Shown here piece by piece: positions 15,072 to 22,709 of a DNA stretch of 42,508 nt. Position 1 is the stretch's first letter. Every line of letters starts with the position of its first letter. The notes beneath the pieces are model-generated. The model was not told where the DNA came from, did not search any database, and saw only the letters and a list, made by a program, of their open reading frames with translations. The DNA comes from Acetobacter sp. CAG:977 (GTDB taxonomy: Bacteria; Pseudomonadota; Alphaproteobacteria; CAAGCB01; CAG-977), in assembly GCA_000434295.1 (NCBI GenBank), contig HF994935.1, positions 394,742 to 437,249 of the forward strand, read 5' to 3'. The position numbers and the translations under genes are program-made.

Positions 15072-15971
15072 ATGCATCTTCCTTCTGAAATGTTAAACGG
15101 GGCGGTTTGTCCCGTCAGTGCCGCGGTGGCTGCGGGCGGTGTTGCTTTGGCGGCTTATGCGTTGGTTCGCGGAAAATCAAAGGCGCCGTCGGCAAAAATG
15201 TTTGCGTTGGTTTCTGCGGCGGTTTTCGGGCTGCAAATGTTAAATTATCCCGTGACGGACGGGATTTCCGGACATCTGATCGGAGGGGCGTTCGCGGCGG
15301 TTTTGTTGGGCGTGCCTGCCGGAATATTAAGCCTTGCTTTGGTGTTGACGCTGCAAACGTTGCTGTTCGCGGACGGCGGGCTGTCCATGTTGGGGGCAAA
15401 TACGGTAAATATGGCGCTGTTGGGGGCGGGAGCTTCGGGAGCTGTATTTTATGCTTTGAAAAAACGCGGCTGTTCTTTTCCGCTTTGCGTGTTTTTTGCG
15501 GGATTCCTGTCCGTTTTTGCCGCTGTCGGCGCTTTGTCGGTTGAATTGGCTGTGTCCGGCAAGGCAAGTGCCGATGTAATCGGGACGCTGTTAAAAACGC
15601 ATCTGGCATTGGCTGTCGTTGAAGGGGCTTTCAGTGCGGCGTTTTTAACGTTTGTTTCAACGGCAGAGCGTGGTCGCGGGATTTCAAAAAAAGCCGTACT
15701 TTCGTTGTCGGCGATTATTTTGGTTTCTCTTCTGGCGGCGCCGTTTGCTTCGGCATTTCCCGATGCTTTTGAATGGACGATGGGGCAATTCTCGCTGTTG
15801 CCGGATGCGCCGAATTTTGCACGGGCACCGTTCCCCGAATATGAGGTTTCGGGAATCAGCTCGGGGATTGCTTCGTCAATGTTTGCGGGCTTTATCGGTA
15901 TGTTTATGACGGCTCTTTTGGGATTTGCCGCGATGCATCCGTTGAACCGCGCGGCAAAGGTCAAGGAATAA
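15072..15971 (+). CDS. NikM/CbiM-like nickel (or cobalt) transporter component with C-terminal PDGLE-like region
   Basis: The protein begins MHLPSEMLNGAVCPVSA, the N-terminal metal-binding signature of CbiM/NikM S-components (the histidine near the N-terminus and the free amino end help hold the metal). About seven membrane segments follow, including MLNYPVTDGISGHLIGGAFAAVLLG, the family's conserved H-L-I-G-G helix region. The C-terminal extracytoplasmic part FPDAFEWTMGQFSLLPDAP resembles the PDGLE domain, often separate (CbiN/NikN-like) but here fused. No energising ATPase or T-component is adjacent. Given larB 3 bases downstream and larC and larE nearby, nickel is the likely substrate. Confidence 0.85.
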   Translation: MHLPSEMLNGAVCPVSAAVAAGGVALAAYALVRGKSKAPSAKMFALVSAAVFGLQMLNYPVTDGISGHLIGGAFAAVLLGVPAGILSLALVLTLQTLLFADGGLSMLGANTVNMALLGAGASGAVFYALKKRGCSFPLCVFFAGFLSVFAAVGALSVELAVSGKASADVIGTLLKTHLALAVVEGAFSAAFLTFVSTAERGRGISKKAVLSLSAIILVSLLAAPFASAFPDAFEWTMGQFSLLPDAPNFARAPFPEYEVSGISSGIASSMFAGFIGMFMTALLGFAAMHPLNRAAKVKE

Positions 15972-15974
15972 AAC

Positions 15975-16643
15975 ATGGAAACGTACGACGAGCTGGGGTT
16001 TGCAAAGCTGGATTGTTCCCGTTCGGAACGCACGGGAACGTCCGAAGTCGTCTTTTGTCCCGGAAAGACGGCGGAACAGCTGAAAAAGATTTACGAATCT
16101 TTCGCCATAAAAGGAATTTCCGTATTGGGAACCCGTTGCACGCAGGCTCAGGCGTCTTTTGTTCGTGAGGCGGGGATTGACGTCCGTTATGATGAGACTT
16201 CGCGGACATTGACGATGCAGACGAAACCGCCCGCTTTGTTGGCGGGGAAAATTGCGGTTTGCACGGGCGGAACGGCGGATATTCCCGTTGCGGAAGAAGC
16301 CGCTCGAACGATAGAGTTTTTCGGAGGCAACGTTGATCGTTTTTATGATGTCGGCGTTGCGGGCTTGCATCGTTTGCTCTCCAAAATAGAAGAAATCCGC
16401 ACGTCCGATGTTGTTATTGCGGTTGCGGGGATGGAAGGGGCTTTGGCAAGCGTTGTTGCGGGGCTGGTGCGTTCTCCCGTTATTGCGGTTCCGACGTCGG
16501 TCGGTTACGGTGCGTCGTTCGCGGGAGTGTCGGCATTGTTAAGCATGCTGAATTCGTGTGCGGAAGGCGTATGTACCGTCAACATTGACAACGGTTTCGG
16601 TGCGGGCGTCAGCGCTTTGCGAATGCTAAGGATCGGGAAATGA
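15975..16643 (+). CDS. larB: LarB, carboxylase/hydrolase of nickel-pincer nucleotide biosynthesis
   Basis: LarB starts the NPN pathway by carboxylating the pyridinium ring of nicotinic acid adenine dinucleotide at C5 and releasing AMP. The C-terminal two thirds are homologous to PurE (AIR carboxylase): KIAVCTGGTADIPVAEEAART, DVGVAGLHRLLSKIEEI, VVIAVAGMEGALASVVAGLV and PVIAVPTSVGYGASFAGVSALLSML, the last being a very strong LarB signature. The N-terminus (TSEVVFCPGKTAEQLKKI) is also as expected. At 222 residues it is slightly short at the N-terminus. AAGGAAT precedes the ATG. The gene closes the operon, ahead of a strong terminator. Confidence 0.93.
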   Translation: METYDELGFAKLDCSRSERTGTSEVVFCPGKTAEQLKKIYESFAIKGISVLGTRCTQAQASFVREAGIDVRYDETSRTLTMQTKPPALLAGKIAVCTGGTADIPVAEEAARTIEFFGGNVDRFYDVGVAGLHRLLSKIEEIRTSDVVIAVAGMEGALASVVAGLVRSPVIAVPTSVGYGASFAGVSALLSMLNSCAEGVCTVNIDNGFGAGVSALRMLRIGK

Positions 16644-16644
16644 T

Positions 16645-16677
16645 AAAAAAAGCGGTTCGAAAGAACCGCTTTTTTTT
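16645..16677. terminator. Intrinsic terminator of larB, also usable by the minus-strand RNA
   Basis: AAAAAAAGCGGTTC (16645-16659 region) pairs with GAACCGCTTTTTTTT around a short GAAA loop. The A and T runs on both sides make it bidirectional. Confidence 0.9.
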
Positions 16678-16820
16678 GAGGTACCGCCGTCGGCCTTCTT
16701 ATACCAAGAGGCTCAATCTTGCACTTATGCAAAGCATAAGAAGGATAAAAGAAGACAAACGGCGGTATGGTATTAAAAAGCCGAATGATAAACCTAGGTT
16801 TATAATCCGTATCTTTTAAC
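16648..16820 (-). ncRNA. Candidate structured small RNA 1 (novel family, strand inferred)
   Basis: The gap between larB and the LRR gene contains nested complementary segments: TACCGCCG (16682-16689) with CGGCGGTA (16760-16767), CCTTCTTAT (16694-16702) with ATAAGAAGG (16736-16744), and the hairpin CAAGA/TCTTG inside the core CCAAGAGGCTCAATCTTG (16704-16721). The box AGAAGAC lies at 16750-16756. Core and box recur in the same order at 36287-36327, where the outer stem has a different sequence but still pairs. On the minus strand the element ends at the 16645-16677 terminator, and TTGACA (16856-16851) offers a -35. The -10 is unclear, so the 5' end is approximate. I match it to no known RNA family. 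Confidence 0.5.
16788..16803. repeat. Perfect 16-bp palindrome in the larB-LRR gap
   Basis: ATAAACCTAGGTTTAT reads the same on both strands. It would be a 5' hairpin of candidate RNA 1 or a protein-binding site; nothing here decides between them. Confidence 0.5.
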
Positions 16821-16891
16821 AACCGTAAGATTTATGTATTAAAGGCTGTTTGTCAAGAAAAAATAAGCAACTTAATCGTATTTTTTGGGCG

Positions 16892-16897
16892 TATAAT
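16892..16897 (+). promoter_or_regulatory. Probable -10 box of the LRR gene
   Basis: A consensus TATAAT lies about 90 bases before the LRR start. There is no good -35 at 16-18 bp. Confidence 0.4.
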
Positions 16898-16985
16898 TTT
16901 TTATCGGGAAATAAGGAAAAAGCTGTCCTTTTTCGAAAAAGAGCGTATGATGAAAAATATAAGGGAATAAAGGGGGCATAAAGCA

Positions 16986-18440
16986 ATGTTTGAAAAAATG
17001 TTGGCGAAAAGGGCTCTGTACAAAGCCGGATATAATCCCGAACGCATAGAAGAAACCGTCGAGACGCTTCTTTCTCCGAAAGACGGCATATTGACGCTTG
17101 ATAAAAGTTTTTTTAAGGATGCTCCCAAGGGAATCGGCAAGGCTTTGGCAAAAATCCTGCCTTCTTCCTCGGCAACGGAATTAAGAATATCAAAACGCGA
17201 CTGGAATTATGAGCCGAAAACGTCCATGGGGACGTTGACGGCGGGAATAAATGCCCGTCTGAATTTTGATACGTTCGGCGCCAGATACGCTTTGGCTGAC
17301 GTTATTGATGCGTTACCGAAAACGTCCGTTACATCCTTGTCAATCAAATCCTGCGAACCCGACAATGACACATATAAAGCGTTTGCACGTTCTTTGGAGA
17401 AATCAAAGCTGAAATCCCTTTATATGGAAGATACGGATATCGCAAATTATATGATTTTAGACGGAATGCTGAAGGGAATTTGTTCGTCTCCGATAGAAAA
17501 GCTGTCGTTGCCGAACAATAACTTGTCTTTTACGGCGCTGACCGGTTTTGCCGTTGCGTTTTCAAAAGGCGCCCGTATCAAAGAGCTGGATCTGTCTTTT
17601 AACAACATTGATCACATTGCGTTGGGGCAAATGGCGGAAAATTTACCGCCGTCCGTTGAAACGCTAAAGCTGAACGATGTGGCGCTGATTGATCCGCGCA
17701 ATGTTAAGAATTTTGCCGAAGGGCTTGTAAAATCCGGACATGTAAAGCATTTGGAATTACGTTGCACGGGGCTTGACAACAGGACGTTGCCTTTGCTGTT
17801 TCCCGCGTTTCAAAACGGCGTGTTGCAAAGCGTCGATTTGTCGGGAAATTCCGTTGATGACAAGACGGCGTTGGCTTTGGCGGACGCTTTGTCGGATAAG
17901 AAATGCACGGTGTGCGAAACAAAACTGGGGAAGACGGTTGAAAACAGGCGCAACACCGTGGCGGGACGATTGCACAATCCCGTGTCGGAAAGCGTTCTTG
18001 AAAAAGTTTATGCCGCAGAACGGGCAAATGCCGACAAACAAAGGGCGGCAGTCGAACGCGAACAGGCTTTTGAAGCTGTCCGCAATGCGGGAGACAATGC
18101 GGAAACGTTGGATCCCTTTACGCTGGCAAAGGCAGGTCAGGTCGATGTGTTGATAAAACAGCCTGGTTTTTCGCCTTCTGATTTTAAGCGTTGCGACGAA
18201 CAGGGCAAGGCATTGATCGTCCATGTTGCGGAATCGGGGGCTTTAGCGGCGGCATTTACGGCGCCGGTTTGGAAAAATCCCAAAGAAATGCAGGAAACGT
18301 GGGATTTGGTTCCCGCCGAACATAAACGGCAAATGGACGGACAGGACGGCAGACCTTTGTTCCAACATGTTAAAAACAAGGTTATGGCAGATTTCGTCCG
18401 AAATAATTTAAAAGGGCGTTCCGTTTCTGCAGGACGTTGA
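16986..18440 (+). CDS. Leucine-rich-repeat protein (ribonuclease-inhibitor type) with distinct C-terminal domain
   Basis: The 484-residue protein has no signal peptide. Residues from about 60 to 310 form RI-like repeats of roughly 28-30 residues (VTSLSIKSCEPDNDTYKAFA, IEKLSLPNNNLSFTALTGFA, IKELDLSFNNIDHIALGQMA, VKHLELRCTGLDNRTLPLLF, LQSVDLSGNSVDDKTALALA). A charged linker follows (AAERANADKQRAAVEREQAFEAV). The C-terminal 120 residues (TLAKAGQVDVLIKQPGF, GKALIVHVAESGALAAAFTAPVWK, GRPLFQHVKNKVMADFV) look like degenerate ankyrin-type helical pairs. Intracellular RI-type LRRs mediate protein-protein contacts and in host-associated bacteria are often effectors, but no secretion signal is visible. 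It is monocistronic, with its own promoter and terminators. Confidence 0.7.
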   Translation: MFEKMLAKRALYKAGYNPERIEETVETLLSPKDGILTLDKSFFKDAPKGIGKALAKILPSSSATELRISKRDWNYEPKTSMGTLTAGINARLNFDTFGARYALADVIDALPKTSVTSLSIKSCEPDNDTYKAFARSLEKSKLKSLYMEDTDIANYMILDGMLKGICSSPIEKLSLPNNNLSFTALTGFAVAFSKGARIKELDLSFNNIDHIALGQMAENLPPSVETLKLNDVALIDPRNVKNFAEGLVKSGHVKHLELRCTGLDNRTLPLLFPAFQNGVLQSVDLSGNSVDDKTALALADALSDKKCTVCETKLGKTVENRRNTVAGRLHNPVSESVLEKVYAAERANADKQRAAVEREQAFEAVRNAGDNAETLDPFTLAKAGQVDVLIKQPGFSPSDFKRCDEQGKALIVHVAESGALAAAFTAPVWKNPKEMQETWDLVPAEHKRQMDGQDGRPLFQHVKNKVMADFVRNNLKGRSVSAGR

Positions 18441-18466
18441 ACGGTAACAGATTTCCTAAAATTCAA

Positions 18467-18513
18467 AGCCTTTAACCCCCGAAACAAAGCCGAGGGCGGT
18501 TAAAGGCTGTTTT
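18467..18513 (+). terminator. Intrinsic terminator of the LRR gene
   Basis: AGCCTTTAACC (18467-18477) pairs with GGTTAAAGGCT (18498-18508), followed by a short T run. Confidence 0.75.
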
Positions 18514-18520
18514 AATATAA

Positions 18521-18547
18521 CTTTGACGTGTCAAAGGCTGTTTTTTT
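18521..18547 (+). terminator. Second, tight hairpin with T7 tract
   Basis: CTTTGAC-GT-GTCAAAG (18521-18536) is followed by GGCTG and seven Ts. The loop is short, so this may be a backup terminator or an operator for the following autotransporter. Confidence 0.45.
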
Positions 18548-18622
18548 AATCTTTCTTAATAAAGAACGGTTAAACTCTGTAAAGATTTTCCCCTCTTATT
18601 TTTTCACTACAGGAAGAATCCG

Positions 18623-21600
18623 ATGAAAAAACAAAGCAGAATACTTTTTACGAGCGTTTCATATTCGGCACTGATGCTGACATTGTCTTTTTCTCCGTCC
18701 GTTGCCGATATCACAATTAACGCAGGCGGAACGTCGGGGACAAATCTTGAAATTAACAGCGTGACCGTTTCCGAAGCGTCAAGGGAACAGAAAGCTGTCG
18801 GGACGACTTGGGTAGATGAAGGGGACGGCAGCGGACTGACTCAGACGGATATAAAAGAATCGTTGGGAGCATATTACTTAAACGTAGAGGAAGATCAAAA
18901 AACATATACGGGAAATATTGTCGTTACGGACGGAGCGAATGTAACGATAGCGCCGTATGATATTAAAGTTCAGGGCGGCGCAGAAGACGAAGGTACACCC
19001 GGTAAGGAAGATGCGGTTCAGTATGATTTTTCCAAAAATGCGCTCTTTGTTTTGAACGGAACGTCGTCAATTTATTCACAGAACGGCGGCAGGATCACGA
19101 TAGCGCCGATGCGCGCGGATGAAGATTCTCCCGAGCAGGGGGACGCCGACATAACATTGGAAGACAATGCGTCGCTATTGGCGCGCGGGGCGGAGGCCGG
19201 GTCAACGTCTTCATCTTCGACGGGACAACTGACCGTTACGGACGGAACGTTTACTCTGTCAGGAAATTCAAAATTAGGCGGTTCTTACGGTGTCGGAAGA
19301 AATTTCAAAGATACGGGCGGGACGGTTCAGATTAACGGCGGAACGTTTACTTTGCTTGATGCGGCTTCTTTGGTTCAGGAAGGTTCGGGGAATCTGATCT
19401 TTTCCGCCGAGGAAAACGGAACGGGGGCGACGGTTGCTTTGCAAGAGAAAGATACAAAAATCGTCCATTCCGGCGGAACGGGAAATCTTCAAATTCAGGC
19501 GGGGAATTTTGCTTTATTCGACGGAGCGCAGATTGTTCGAGGCGGTTCTCAGGCGGGAAATGCAACGGAAGGCGATATTGTTATCAGCGGCGGACAAATA
19601 AAATTGAGCGGATCTTCCTCAATCGTGATGGGCAGCCAGAATACCGGCAATATCACCTTTGCATCAAATTCAAGTTTGACGGCGATATCGTACGATAACC
19701 GTACAACGGCGGTGTCTCATCAAGGTTCGGGAAGCATATCGTTTTCGTCGGGAGCTACCGTTAATCTGACCAGCGCGGATATTAATTCGGGAAGTAATGC
19801 AACAATAGCGATTTCCGGAGGTACGTTTAATTTAAACAATTCTTCTTTGATCTCCGGGAAACAGACGATTACCGTTTCGGACGGGGAATTCGAAATGCAA
19901 GACGGATCTTTTGTCCGTCAGACAGGCGAAGGCAGTATAATTTTTTCAATGCCCGGGGAATCGGCTTCAACTTCGGGGATTATATTCAAAGCAGCAAACG
20001 GCGGAATTGAACACACGGGGGCGACGGGCTCGATTACGATTCAGTCGGGTACATATACGTTTACGTCGGCTGACAGCGGAATTTTTAAAGGCGCGGACGG
20101 AACACAAACGACCGGCGGCGTTACCGTTTCCGGTCAGGATACCTCTTTGACGTTTGCGTCCGGAGCAAAAATACAGTTTTCCGACAGTAACAGCGGAACA
20201 TTTTCCGTTACGGGAGCAACATTGTCTTTGGACGGTTCGTTGCTGAACAATGCAAACGGTTCTGTTTCTTTTGCCGACGATGCGACGGTAACGGTAAGCA
20301 ATAATTCTTCCGTAACGTTTAAGGACTTAAGCATAAACAACGCCGCATTAACGGCAAGCGATTCTTCTTTGTCTGGAAGCGGAGCGATTTCTTTTACGTC
20401 AGGGACGGTGTCGTTGACGGATTCCTTGGTTACGTCGCAAACTTCTGGAAATAATATTACAATAGGCGGTGATACCGGCGGACCTGATTTGACGGTTACG
20501 GCGTCTTCCGGCGGAGTGGAAGCTCGAAGCGTTACTCAGGCGGGACTTGTCCATTCCGGGACGGGCAGCATTTCAATTATTAACGGAACGATTGCTTTGA
20601 ACGGTGCAGGAGCCTCTGTTTTCAAAGGTGGAACAGGAGAAACCGTCGGCGACTTTAATATTTCCGGCGGTACGATCAACGTAAATTCCGGTATGTTGGG
20701 AATGTCGGCGGCGAACGTCGGTTCAATCAATATTTCCGGAGGCGATATTACTTTTTCGGGAACGGAGTCTTCTTTGGCAGCGCAAGGGGGGCAAAACATC
20801 AACTTCTCGGGCGGCTCGATGACGACTGACCAGCAATTGAACATTCAAGGCAACCTTGTGCTGACCGGTAATGCCGCGTTAAACGGAACGGGAACGCTTA
20901 ATTTCCAAAACGGCGGCGGCATTACTTTCGGCGAAAGCTGGGCTCAGGGCACTTGGGGCGGCAATATTACCTTGGATACGGGATCGGCATCTTTGGGGCG
21001 CGATACTCAGATCGCCGGTAATTTTACGGCAGGCAACGCATTGTCACTGAACAACAATGTGCTGACGGTCGGAGGCACGTCGACATTTAAAGGCGGATCG
21101 TCAATGTCATTAATGATGAACGATACGACCGATTTCGGAAAGATTATTACACAGTCGGCGGCATTTTCGGGGACGGGAAACATTACGATCAACGCAACGT
21201 TGGCACGCGGCGTCGCCGTTAAGCAGGAAGCAAGACGCTATGCTTTGATAGAAACGCAAAGCGGCATTGACTCTTCCCGTTTTGTCGTTTCCAACAACCG
21301 TTATCGTTTCACGCCGGTTTCAGGGTGCGAGAACGGCAATTCTTTGTGCTATGACGTTCAGATGGTTGCCGGAGCTTCGGATGTTGCGTTATCTTCGGGC
21401 GCGGCAATGAACGAAGTTATGGCGGCTCAGGCGTTTTTGGACGGTCCCTTGTTTGAAAAAAATACGTCTTTGGAACGTGTGACCAATATGATGGATGTTC
21501 TTTCTCAAACGGACTTGCCTTCGTATAAAAGAGCATTGTCGACCCTGATACCCGATCCCGAAGCGGCGGGATCAAAGACGGTCGTTACCGTTCAAAGCAA

Positions 21601-22603
21601 AGTATTGAATACGATAACGAACCGTATGAGCGAGGTTGTTTCACAGTTGAACACGGGGTTGTACGGACGTTCGGGATTGTACGGACGTTCGGGCGGTAAC
21701 GACTTTATCTATCCTGCGGCTTCATATTACAGCCGTCCGAAACCGAGTTCGTATCGATCCAGCCGTCCTTGGGAAAATTCTATGAAGCGCTACAGCGTTT
21801 GGGCACAAGGGCTGTATAACAAAACCGAGCTGAAATCAGGTGACAACGGTTACGGCGGTTTTGATGGAGATTCTTCGGGGTTTGCGGCGGGTGTCGATGT
21901 TGAAATCCGCGAAGGTTTGGTTGTCGGTGCCGGTTGGGCTTATACTCAGTCTGATATTGACGGAGAAAACCGTACGACGAAAATTGACGGAAATGCAGGA
22001 ATGCTCTACGGTTTCTACAAGCCGGCGGACGTTTATTTCAGCGGTATTTTAAGCTACGGGCAATCAACGGTGCGCGACGAAAAAGTCTTGGTACCCATTG
22101 ATTTGTATTCAATTCGCGATTCAATGGTTTTTGATGAGTACGATTCGGACGTTATTTCTGCTCAGTTCATGATGGGAAAAACGATGAATTACGGTTTTAC
22201 GCCGTCGGCAGGTTTAAGATACACGATGGTTAAAAACGATTCGCATACGGATACGCTGGGGCAGACCATTAAAAATGAAGACAGCAAAGTTATGACATTG
22301 CTGGCGGAAGGCAAATGGACCAGAAACTATGCCATGTTTGATTCCGTTCGCCTGCGTCCTGAAGGCACGTTAGGATTTACCTATGACATTCAGCAGGACG
22401 GGCACGGTGCCGTTGTGACTTTGCCGAACGCGACGACGTACAGCGTTGAAGGGCGCGAACTTGAAAAATTCGCGTTTACGGCAGGCGCCGTCCTGACGGC
22501 AACGGTTGATAATAATATTGAAATATCTCTGGGCTATTCCGGAGAATTCAGAAAAGACTACACCAACCATTCCGGCATGATAAAATTCAGATATAATTTC
22601 TAA
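18623..22603 (+). CDS. Autotransporter with long beta-helical passenger, intact
   Basis: The product has 1,326 residues. The signal peptide is MKKQSRILFTSVSYSALMLT up to SVA-DITINAGG. The passenger (to about residue 900) is Ser/Thr/Gly-rich with many short turns ending in SGGTF, SGGTI or SGGDI (VQINGGTFTL, ISGGTFNLNNSS, ISGGTINVNSG), typical of a secreted beta-solenoid adhesin. A pair of cysteines (SGCENGNSLC) lies near the junction. Residues about 1054-1326 form the autotransporter barrel (SVWAQGLYNKTEL, VGAGWAYTQSDIDG, YGFYKPADVYFSGILSYGQ) ending MIKFRYNF with a terminal Phe. AGGAAG lies 8 bases before the ATG. A tandem 18-base duplication is present in the linker. A strong terminator follows. 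Confidence 0.9.
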   Translation: MKKQSRILFTSVSYSALMLTLSFSPSVADITINAGGTSGTNLEINSVTVSEASREQKAVGTTWVDEGDGSGLTQTDIKESLGAYYLNVEEDQKTYTGNIVVTDGANVTIAPYDIKVQGGAEDEGTPGKEDAVQYDFSKNALFVLNGTSSIYSQNGGRITIAPMRADEDSPEQGDADITLEDNASLLARGAEAGSTSSSSTGQLTVTDGTFTLSGNSKLGGSYGVGRNFKDTGGTVQINGGTFTLLDAASLVQEGSGNLIFSAEENGTGATVALQEKDTKIVHSGGTGNLQIQAGNFALFDGAQIVRGGSQAGNATEGDIVISGGQIKLSGSSSIVMGSQNTGNITFASNSSLTAISYDNRTTAVSHQGSGSISFSSGATVNLTSADINSGSNATIAISGGTFNLNNSSLISGKQTITVSDGEFEMQDGSFVRQTGEGSIIFSMPGESASTSGIIFKAANGGIEHTGATGSITIQSGTYTFTSADSGIFKGADGTQTTGGVTVSGQDTSLTFASGAKIQFSDSNSGTFSVTGATLSLDGSLLNNANGSVSFADDATVTVSNNSSVTFKDLSINNAALTASDSSLSGSGAISFTSGTVSLTDSLVTSQTSGNNITIGGDTGGPDLTVTASSGGVEARSVTQAGLVHSGTGSISIINGTIALNGAGASVFKGGTGETVGDFNISGGTINVNSGMLGMSAANVGSINISGGDITFSGTESSLAAQGGQNINFSGGSMTTDQQLNIQGNLVLTGNAALNGTGTLNFQNGGGITFGESWAQGTWGGNITLDTGSASLGRDTQIAGNFTAGNALSLNNNVLTVGGTSTFKGGSSMSLMMNDTTDFGKIITQSAAFSGTGNITINATLARGVAVKQEARRYALIETQSGIDSSRFVVSNNRYRFTPVSGCENGNSLCYDVQMVAGASDVALSSGAAMNEVMAAQAFLDGPLFEKNTSLERVTNMMDVLSQTDLPSYKRALSTLIPDPEAAGSKTVVTVQSKVLNTITNRMSEVVSQLNTGLYGRSGLYGRSGGNDFIYPAASYYSRPKPSSYRSSRPWENSMKRYSVWAQGLYNKTELKSGDNGYGGFDGDSSGFAAGVDVEIREGLVVGAGWAYTQSDIDGENRTTKIDGNAGMLYGFYKPADVYFSGILSYGQSTVRDEKVLVPIDLYSIRDSMVFDEYDSDVISAQFMMGKTMNYGFTPSAGLRYTMVKNDSHTDTLGQTIKNEDSKVMTLLAEGKWTRNYAMFDSVRLRPEGTLGFTYDIQQDGHGAVVTLPNATTYSVEGRELEKFAFTAGAVLTATVDNNIEISLGYSGEFRKDYTNHSGMIKFRYNF
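21659..21694 (+). repeat. Tandem 18-bp duplication in the autotransporter linker
   Basis: Two adjacent 18-base units (17 of 18 bases identical) encode LYGRSG twice, between the passenger and the barrel. Confidence 0.85.
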
Positions 22604-22605
22604 GG

Positions 22606-22641
22606 AAAAACAAGCGTCCGGATACGGGCGCTTGTTTTTTT
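22606..22641 (+). terminator. Intrinsic terminator after the second autotransporter
   Basis: AAAAACAAGCG pairs with CGCTTGTTTTT around a 12-base loop, with a T run continuing. Confidence 0.88.
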
Positions 22642-22709
22642 CACCCTTGAGAAACGGAACGTACGCTCCTAAAATACTTTCAGACAAATAATGATGAAAG
22701 GATAAGAAT

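Noticed and set aside
16680..16700. Twister-sister ribozyme at the minus-strand segment reading AAGGCCGACGGC
   Set aside because: That string resembles one strand of the ribozyme, but the second copy of the element lacks it and the other conserved strand is missing; the match is probably chance.
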